Assembly (NCBI GenBank): GCA_019240375.1
Contig: JAFAYN010000290.1
Span: 1-5,135 of the forward strand
Origin: Gemmatimonadota bacterium
GTDB taxonomy: Bacteria > Gemmatimonadota > Gemmatimonadetes > Longimicrobiales > Longimicrobiaceae
Reading direction: 5' to 3'
Length of the DNA stretch: 5,135 nt
In this document: positions 1 through 3,847 of the stretch, piece by piece
Layout: each line of letters begins with the position of its first letter
How positions within the stretch are numbered: the first letter of the stretch is position 1
The notes under the pieces: model-generated
What the model was told of the DNA's origin: nothing
What the model saw: the letters and a program-made list of their open reading frames with translations, nothing else
Databases searched by the model: none
Position numbers and translations under genes: made by a program

Positions 1-18
1 CCGTTCACGCCGCGCGGA

Positions 19-300
19 TCAGTAGTACGTCGCCGCCTGGCACGGCCCGCCGCCCCCGGTGACGAAGTCGTAGCAGGTGTAGAAGCACCCCGTCTCGACC
101 TGGTAGGACTGCGTGCTGCACGCGGAGCACCCCGTGCAGTTGGTGCAGTCGGTACACCCGGTGCAGGCGGAGCAGCCCACGCACTGCGAAAGGTCGCAGT
201 CCAGCGCGTGCACCGTCCCCGCGGCGCTCCCGGACCCGGCGGTGGTCTCGAACGTTTCCACCCGCAGGTCGTCCAGGCTCAGCTTCAGCTTGCCGTGCAT
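19..300 (-). CDS. Cys-rich RiPP precursor peptide, copy 3 (93 aa)
   Basis: Probable ribosomal peptide precursor, third and longest of three paralogues. Residues 1-33 are the leader: residues 4-20 read KLKLSLDDLRVETFETT, and GTVHAL ends near residue 33, the likely leader/core border. The core has 12 Cys, at 35, 40, 43, 46, 49, 52, 55, 58, 61, 72, 76 and 87. Eight of these (40-61) are spaced exactly three residues apart, mostly as C-[S/T]-x. After the ladder comes a different tail with aromatic residues, Cys72, Cys76 and a Gly-run leading to GGPCQ, and it ends in two Tyr. The ATG is supported by a GGAGG 7 nt upstream and by alignment with the paralogues. There is no signal peptide or membrane segment. 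The leader resembles pinensin-family lanthipeptide precursors (recalled, not searched). Glycocin-type or metal-binding peptides are alternatives. That it is a modified-peptide precursor is well supported; the chemistry is not. Confidence 0.85.
   Translation of the reverse strand: MHGKLKLSLDDLRVETFETTAGSGSAAGTVHALDCDLSQCVGCSACTGCTDCTNCTGCSACSTQSYQVETGCFYTCYDFVTGGGGPCQAATYY
118..183 (-). repeat. Degenerate 9-nt tandem repeat coding the C-[S/T]-x ladder of copy 3
   Basis: Eight Cys codons recur every nine bases from codon 40 to codon 61. Variable third positions of the unit are G, A, G, D, N, G, A. It has the same unit as in the 79-aa paralogue but fewer copies. Confidence 0.78.
241..300 (-). 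repeat. Leader-coding 60-nt direct repeat, copy 3
   Basis: Codes for residues 1-20 of the 93-aa precursor. Over the 50 nt farthest from the start codon it differs from the copy at 545-604 at one position and from the copy at 852-911 at two. The three copies show a gene family made by tandem duplication. Confidence 0.85.
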
Positions 301-343
301 GCGTTCCCCTCCGGAAAGGTATGGGTCGTCGGCCCGCGCCGGG

Positions 344-367
344 GCGGCGCGAGCGGTGTGGCGCCGC
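344..367 (-). repeat. 7-bp stem-loop between precursor copies 2 and 3
   Basis: GCGGCGC (344-350) and GCGCCGC (361-367) are perfect inverted repeats around a 10-nt loop, starting 3 nt after the stop of the second precursor. An alternative stem (GCGCC 336-340 with GGCGC 346-350) competes with it. It resembles in position and loop size the stem after the first precursor, and also lacks a T-run. Confidence 0.4.
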
Positions 368-370
368 GCT

Positions 371-604
371 TCAGGCGGCGGTCCCGGGCTGGCAGGGCCC
401 GCCGTCGCCCGCGGTGTGGATGCAGGTGGGCCAGGTGCACCGGGTGCACGCGGTGCAGTCGGAGCAGCCCGTGTATTCGGAGCAGGCGGCGCACTCGTCG
501 CGGTCCAGGGCGTGGACCGTCCCGGCGGCGTTCTCCGGTCCCGCGGTGGTCTCGAAGGTTTCCACCCGCAGGTCGTCCAGGCTCAGCTTCAGCTTCTCGG
601 ACAT
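371..604 (-). CDS. Cys-rich RiPP precursor peptide, copy 2 (77 aa)
   Basis: Second of three paralogous precursors. The leader (residues 1-33) matches the other two at 4-20 (KLKLSLDDLRVETFETT) and at GTVHAL, but the core is the most degenerate. It has eight Cys, at 38, 41, 47, 50, 53, 56, 61 and 71. The three-residue Cys phase is broken at position 44, where Tyr (codon TAC at 475-473) sits where a TGC Cys would be expected, and again after Cys56, where WPT delays the next Cys to 61. The tail carries GGPCQ like the 93-aa copy. The ATG has a GGAG 5 nt upstream. It may be a diverged product with different rings, or a decaying copy; the intact frame, leader and RBS favour a functional gene. The neighbours lie 67 nt upstream and 70 nt downstream, on the same strand. 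Confidence 0.82.
   Translation of the reverse strand: MSEKLKLSLDDLRVETFETTAGPENAAGTVHALDRDECAACSEYTGCSDCTACTRCTWPTCIHTAGDGGPCQPGTAA
545..604 (-). repeat. Leader-coding 60-nt direct repeat, copy 2
   Basis: Codes for residues 1-20 of the 77-aa precursor. It differs from copy 3 at one of the first 50 plus-strand positions (557, G for C, a silent or conservative change since the peptide is the same there). Only the codons for residues 2-3 differ freely. Confidence 0.85.
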
Positions 605-632
605 GGTGTCTCCGACGCGCGGCCGGGCGGAA

Positions 633-662
633 CGGGCATGCCCCGCCGGGGAGGCATGCCCG
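633..662 (-). repeat. 10-bp perfect stem-loop between precursor copies 1 and 2
   Basis: CGGGCATGCC (633-642) and GGCATGCCCG (653-662) are perfect inverted repeats around a 10-nt loop, starting 9 nt after the stop of the first precursor. No T-run follows on the minus strand, where the next bases are TTCCG. It is more likely an mRNA 3'-stabilising or attenuating hairpin than a full terminator, since the next gene follows within 30 nt. Confidence 0.55.
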
Positions 663-671
663 CCCGGGGCG

Positions 672-911
672 TCAGTAGGTGGTGTAACAGGTGCCCGTCG
701 CCATGGTGGCGAAGCTGCAGTCCGTGCAGCCGGTGCAGTCCGAGCAGTTGGAGCACTCCGTACACATGGAGCAGTCGGTGCAGCCGGTGCAGTTGTCGCA
801 CGAGCCGTCGCACAGCGCGTGCACCGTCCCGTGGGCGTGGCCCGTCTCGGGGGTGGTCTCGAACGTTTCCACCCGCAGGTCGTCCAGGCTGAGCTTCAGT
901 TTCTCCTGCAT
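672..911 (-). CDS. Cys-rich RiPP precursor peptide, copy 1 (79 aa)
   Basis: First transcribed of three paralogous precursors. The leader has KLKLSLDDLRVETFETT at 4-20, then a variable spacer and GTVHAL ending at 33. The core is a nearly pure Cys ladder: Cys at 34, 38, 41, 44, 47, 50, 53, 56, 59, 62, 65 and 75. The ten from 38 to 65 are strictly three apart, and nearly every one is followed directly by Ser or Thr. All ladder Cys are TGC. The short tail ends in GTCYTTY. Each Ser/Thr stands two residues before the next Cys, which would allow small thioether rings if a dehydratase acts, or a row of side chains for glycosylation. The ATG has a strong AAGGAGG 4 nt upstream. There is no secretion signal, in keeping with export by the ABC/HlyD system encoded upstream. 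The modification type cannot be read from the peptide alone. Confidence 0.87.
   Translation of the reverse strand: MQEKLKLSLDDLRVETFETTPETGHAHGTVHALCDGSCDNCTGCTDCSMCTECSNCSDCTGCTDCSFATMATGTCYTTY
717..800 (-). repeat. Degenerate 9-nt tandem repeat coding the C-[S/T]-x ladder of copy 1
   Basis: Ten Cys codons (TGC, seen as gca on the plus strand) recur every nine bases from codon 38 to codon 65, each mostly followed by a Ser or Thr codon and one variable codon (G, D, N, M, E). Such repeats can gain or lose units by replication slippage. Confidence 0.8.
852..911 (-). repeat. Leader-coding 60-nt direct repeat, copy 1
   Basis: Codes for residues 1-20 of the 79-aa precursor. It differs from copy 3 at two of the first 50 plus-strand positions (891 and 900), without changing the leader peptide. 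Divergence restarts downstream, in the spacer and core. Confidence 0.85.
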
Positions 912-927
912 ACCGCCTCCTTGGAGG
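912..927 (-). promoter_or_regulatory. Strong but self-complementary ribosome binding site of precursor copy 1
   Basis: The minus strand reads CCTCCAAGGAGG then CGGT before the ATG at 911. AAGGAGG is a near-perfect Shine-Dalgarno, with a 4-nt spacer, and fixes the start. It can also pair with the CCTCC just upstream to form a short hairpin with a CAAG loop, hiding the ribosome site. The GT51 gene has a similar start context (GAGG CGGT then GTG). Confidence 0.6.
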
Positions 928-938
928 AGTGTGGAGTG

Positions 939-952
939 CCGGCCCGGGCCGG
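939..952. repeat. Perfect 14-nt palindrome CCGGCCCGGGCCGG
   Basis: A perfectly self-complementary GC-only sequence lies 28 nt upstream of the first precursor ATG. Palindromes of this kind can be operators for dimeric regulators, but in a genome this GC-rich such a sequence can arise by chance. The role is unassigned. Confidence 0.35.
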
Positions 953-971
953 ATGCCGCGGGCCACTTCGG

Positions 972-1002
972 GATCTGCCGGGTGGCAGCCAGACCCCAGA
1001 TC
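972..1002 (-). repeat. Imperfect inverted repeat in the precursor 5' region
   Basis: GATCTG (972-977) pairs with CAGATC (997-1002), continued inward by GGGT (980-983) with ACCC (993-996) after a 2-nt bulge. This gives about ten base pairs around a 9-nt loop. It lies 61 nt before the first precursor start. It could be an mRNA leader structure or an operator; the sequence alone does not decide. Confidence 0.4.
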
Positions 1003-1049
1003 GGAGCGAGAACAGTCGCGCGTTTTCTTGCTTTTCCAGTCTCGAACTA

Positions 1050-1072
1050 CGCTGCGACTTCGCGTTGCAGCG
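1050..1072 (-). terminator. Stem-loop just after the GT51 gene (possible partial terminator or processing site)
   Basis: Arms 1050-1058 and 1064-1072 pair over nine positions with one wobble (CGCTGCGAC against GTTGCAGCG on the plus strand), around a 5-nt loop. It begins 21 nt after the GT51 stop. No T-run follows on the minus strand, so it is not a classical intrinsic terminator. It may lower read-through or protect the upstream mRNA end. Confidence 0.4.
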
Positions 1073-1093
1073 CACGCGGGGCAAGAGCCCCCG

Positions 1094-1984
1094 TCAGGCG
1101 ACGGACCCCGGAGAAGCGGACCCGGCCCCCCTCCGTCCGGCGCGCCGGATCTCCTCCCAGCGGCGGATGGCGTCGGCGAAGCGTACGTGCCGCTCCACCC
1201 CGCACCCGTCGGCGACCAGGTCGCGGACGGACAGACCGCCGCCCTCCGCCGGGACCGGGGCGGGAAGGGCGTCGCGGAGCCGCCCCACCGCCTCCGGGAG
1301 CGCCACCCCGGCGTGGGTCAGGCGGCAGAGCGAGGTGGACTTCGCGACCCCCGCCCGCCACTCCGCGGCGCTCAGCAGCCCCAGGTTGTAGAGCTGGAAG
1401 AGCACGTACCGCTGCACCCACCAGGCGCGGGTCGCGTTCCGCCCCGCGAGCGGCCGGAGCGGCGCCGGGAGGAGGCTCGCCAGGACCGCCGACTCGAAGG
1501 CGTCCAGCCCGTCCGGGAGCCGGGCGAAGTAGTGCTCGCCCGCCGCGCGGATCCCCCAGATCCCGTCCCCCCACTCCACCACGTTCAGGTACAGCTCCAG
1601 GATGCGCGCCTTGGAAAGCGCCCGCTCCATGCGGAGCGCGGCCAACGTTTCCCGGAGCTTCCGCGACACCTTCCGCTCCGGCGACAGGTACAGGTTCCGG
1701 GCGAGCTGCTGGGTGAGGGTGCTCCCGCCCGGCCCCCTCCGTCCGCGGAGCGCGTCGCCCAGGGCGCGACGGAGCGTGGGCCAGTAGATGCCGCGGTGCC
1801 GGAAGAAGTACGGGTCCTCCGACTTCACCACCGCGAACACCAGGTAGGGAGACACGCGCTCCAGGGGCGACCACGCTTCCGGGTCGGGAGCGGCGGCCGG
1901 GGCCCCGGAGGCGCCGGCGCGGTGGCGCATGTAGCCGGTGAGCCCCGGGTTCTCGGCCACTAGCCGCCGGACGGGGGGGATCAC
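1094..1984 (-). CDS. GT51 peptidoglycan glycosyltransferase (monofunctional transglycosylase, MtgA-like), no membrane anchor
   Basis: Predicted GT51 enzyme of 296 aa, the family that polymerises lipid II into glycan strands. Motifs in order: VRRLVAENP near 5-13, as seen just before the core in MtgA proteins; SEDPYFFRHRG at 55-65 with the putative catalytic Glu56; GGSTLTQQLARNLYLS at 86-101; RKLRETLAALRMERALSK at 108-125 with the second conserved Glu112; and ILELYLNVVEWG at 128-139. The core ends near 212 and is followed by an unusual ~84-residue tail, rich in charge and Pro, that I do not recognise. The start is GTG at 1984, overlapping the upstream stop by 4 nt (GTGA) with GAGG 4 nt before it; the conserved VRRL..NP region rules out starting at the later ATG (codon 19). 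Family members normally begin with a transmembrane helix or follow one, and none is visible here. The role in a RiPP operon is unknown: self-protection against lipid II-binding products, or a recruited glycosyl transfer activity, are guesses. Confidence 0.9.
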   Translation of the reverse strand: MIPPVRRLVAENPGLTGYMRHRAGASGAPAAAPDPEAWSPLERVSPYLVFAVVKSEDPYFFRHRGIYWPTLRRALGDALRGRRGPGGSTLTQQLARNLYLSPERKVSRKLRETLAALRMERALSKARILELYLNVVEWGDGIWGIRAAGEHYFARLPDGLDAFESAVLASLLPAPLRPLAGRNATRAWWVQRYVLFQLYNLGLLSAAEWRAGVAKSTSLCRLTHAGVALPEAVGRLRDALPAPVPAEGGGLSVRDLVADGCGVERHVRFADAIRRWEEIRRAGRRGAGSASPGSVA

Positions 1985-3834
1985 ACCGCCTCGGCCAGGC
2001 GTATCCCCGCGCGGCGGAGCCCGGCCGCGGCCTCCACCATCTCCGGCCAGTGCGCCAGCACCTCGCCGTAGCGGCGCAGGAGGAGCTGGAACAGGGCCCG
2101 GCGCCGCGGGGCGTCCCCGGGGAGGTCGCTCGGGCTCGACGGGTCTTCCCGCACCACCAGCGCGGACAGCTCGGCCAGGTTCTCTTCCAGGCTCGCCCGC
2201 CAGTGGGGCGGCCCGTCCGCCGGGCGCGACAGCAGGCTCTCCACCTGGGCGACCGACGCCGCGACGGACGGGATCACCGCCTGCCGGACGTACGCGGCGA
2301 AGGCGGCTTCGGGGAGGGCGCCCAGCTCCCCGAAGTAGGCCCCGAGCTGCCTCAGCGCCCCCGCCCCTCCCTGCGTCGGCCACGTCTCGCGGAAGCGCCC
2401 CGCCAGGTAGCCCAGGACGGCGCTGGCGTGCAGCGTCATCGGCAGCGGCCGGTCCGGATTCGGCCGCGCCGGGAGCGGATCGTGGACGATGGCGTAGGGG
2501 ACCGTGGCGCTCACCAGGTGGGGGAAGAGGGCGGAGCGGAGTCCCCCGAACAGCGCGTCCTCCGCGATCCCCACCGGGACGAAGGGCGGAAGCAGCGTAC
2601 GGTTGTCCACTCCCATGTTGCCTGCCATGCAGTACGCGCCCGTGCTCACCACGGTGCGGGTGGAGCACTTGACGAGCTGCCGGGAAAGAAGGCGCGAGCG
2701 GAAGCGTTCCGGGTCGGCCGTCAGCCGCTCCAGCGACGCCCCGCGGAGGCCGAGCCGCCAGTGGTGCCTCCCCGGCCCTCCGCAGTCCCCCACGATCCCG
2801 GCGAAGCTCACCGCCACCCGGGCCTCCGCGGCGGCGAGCTGCGACAGGAGCCGCGGGCTCCACGGCGCGGCGACGCGGAGCGGTCCGCTCTCCCCCGAAG
2901 CGATGCACCCGGCCGGCGACCTCCCCAGCACCCGCTCGTGGACAGCGAGGAAGTCCTCGTCCACCTCCCGCACCAGGCCGACGGCCTCGTCCAGGTCCCC
3001 GACGAACCAGTACTCGTTGGGGTCCATCTCCGCGGTCACCAGCAGCTCCGCGGCGCTTTCCGGCGGGCGGGAAACGGCGCACACGGTGTCGGCGTCCACC
3101 TGCAGGCACAGCTCCCCCACCGTATCCAGGAGGAGGGCGTTGCGGGTGGCGCCGTACGTGCTCGGGAACTCCGGCCCGCCCAGCAGGGCGAAGCGCGCCA
3201 CCTCGGGGGGGATCCCCGCGTGCGCCGCCAGCTCCCGCGCGTAGCGCTCCCGGCGCTCCCGGGTGGCGAGGAAGGCGGCCCGTCCGTGCCGCCCCGCCAC
3301 CTCCCGCAGCACCTCCAGGTTGCGGTGCCGCATCCCACCGGAGCCGCTGTCGTCCAGGACGACCACCTCCGGACTCCGGCCGTGCCGCGCGCCGTTCTCC
3401 AGGTAGCTTTCCAGCGCGCGCCGCAGCGCGTCCGGCCGGTCGCGCGTGGGGATGCACAGGGAGGTGATCCCGGGAGGGGCGGCGGCTCCGGCGGCGTGCG
3501 GGAGCCGGGCGAGGAGGGCTTCCGTCACCTCCGCCTCGGCGGTGAGGAGCCCGTCGGCCACGAAGCCTTCCAGGCAGGCCGTGACCGCCGCCGTCTCCCA
3601 CCCCGGGTCCCTCCCGGCACCGTCCGACGCCGGGAGGGCGGCGACGAGGCCGGGCGGGAGGACGCGGACACACTCCTCGGCGTGCTCCCGCAGCGGGCGG
3701 GGGACCGCGCAGGCCAGGAGGACCCGGGTCTCGGCCAGGTCGAGCAGGCGCGAGACGGCGCCACCGCGGGCGCGCACGTGCGCCCGGGTCCGCCCCAGCG
3801 GGGTCATCTCGACGTCGAAGCGGCCGTAGTTCAT
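1981..3834 (-). CDS. GT-A fold glycosyltransferase with N-terminal PqqD-like (putative leader-binding) domain
   Basis: A 617-aa protein in two or three parts. Residues ~1-112 look like a PqqD-type winged-helix domain: a strand-rich start, then LLDLAETRVLLACAVPRPLREHAEEC (26-55) and LEGFVADGLLTAE (88-100), which follows the family pattern of a 'dG.r.l.e.a' helix and a closing 'l...GLL'. Residues ~122-450 look like a GT-A glycosyltransferase: SLCIPTRDRPDALRRALESY (125-144), VVVLDDSGSG (157-166), the donor/metal-binding DAD at 247-249, and GIAEDALFGG (422-431) with ED at 425-426 as likely catalytic acids. Residues ~465-617 are helical and unrecognised. There is no signal peptide or obvious membrane helix, so it is probably cytoplasmic. 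The ATG lies 13 nt after the HlyD stop, without a clear SD. The context suggests it glycosylates the precursor peptides, in the manner of S-/O-glycosyltransferases of glycocin clusters. Acceptor and sugar are unknown. Confidence 0.8.
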   Translation of the reverse strand: MNYGRFDVEMTPLGRTRAHVRARGGAVSRLLDLAETRVLLACAVPRPLREHAEECVRVLPPGLVAALPASDGAGRDPGWETAAVTACLEGFVADGLLTAEAEVTEALLARLPHAAGAAAPPGITSLCIPTRDRPDALRRALESYLENGARHGRSPEVVVLDDSGSGGMRHRNLEVLREVAGRHGRAAFLATRERRERYARELAAHAGIPPEVARFALLGGPEFPSTYGATRNALLLDTVGELCLQVDADTVCAVSRPPESAAELLVTAEMDPNEYWFVGDLDEAVGLVREVDEDFLAVHERVLGRSPAGCIASGESGPLRVAAPWSPRLLSQLAAAEARVAVSFAGIVGDCGGPGRHHWRLGLRGASLERLTADPERFRSRLLSRQLVKCSTRTVVSTGAYCMAGNMGVDNRTLLPPFVPVGIAEDALFGGLRSALFPHLVSATVPYAIVHDPLPARPNPDRPLPMTLHASAVLGYLAGRFRETWPTQGGAGALRQLGAYFGELGALPEAAFAAYVRQAVIPSVAASVAQVESLLSRPADGPPHWRASLEENLAELSALVVREDPSSPSDLPGDAPRRRALFQLLLRRYGEVLAHWPEMVEAAAGLRRAGIRLAEAV

Positions 3835-3847
3835 CGCGGGCGGCAGG

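Larger units (their letters stand above)
912..1093 (-). promoter_or_regulatory. 182-nt structured non-coding region upstream of the precursor genes
   Basis: This is the only long gap in the operon, separating the enzyme/transport genes from the three precursor genes. It contains three inverted repeats (listed separately) and the only AT-richer patch in the window (about 1021-1049, with two runs of four T on the plus strand). That makes it a reasonable place for a separate promoter, so that precursors are made in excess over enzymes. I could not identify convincing -35/-10 elements, and consensus promoters for such phyla are not secure. A short open frame with a TTG start (1084-896) crosses it but looks spurious. 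Confidence 0.45.

Noticed and set aside
633..662. Classical rho-independent terminator after precursor copy 1
   Set aside because: The stem is good but no T-run follows on the minus strand, and another precursor with its own RBS follows closely.
118..800. CRISPR-like or satellite array because of the short periodic gtgcag units
   Set aside because: The period is nine bases, there are no spacers, and the repeats lie in frame within three coding genes with TGC codons; it is a coding repeat.
19..911. Metallothionein-type proteins as the primary reading of the Cys-rich genes
   Set aside because: A conserved leader, a leader/core split, tandem paralogues, and neighbouring exporter and glycosyltransferase genes fit modified peptides better. 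Metal binding remains a possible property, not the first call.
896..1084. 62-residue open frame with a TTG start on the minus strand in the gap before precursor copy 1
   Set aside because: It overlaps the ribosome site and first codons of the well-supported precursor, runs through the inverted repeats, has a rare start and shows no recognisable protein features.
321..1391. Long plus-strand open frames across the precursor region (also at 113-892, 691-1716 and 929-1963)
   Set aside because: They are Arg/Pro/Gly/Ala-rich translations antisense to clear genes, as expected where GC-rich DNA lacks stops. They have no domain pattern and cross several real gene boundaries.
1985..3673. Upstream extension of the GT51 frame to 859 residues
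   Set aside because: The added part is a shifted-frame reading of the glycosyltransferase gene with low-complexity Arg/Gly/Ala content. The GTG at 1984 with its GTGA overlap and GAGG is the sensible start.
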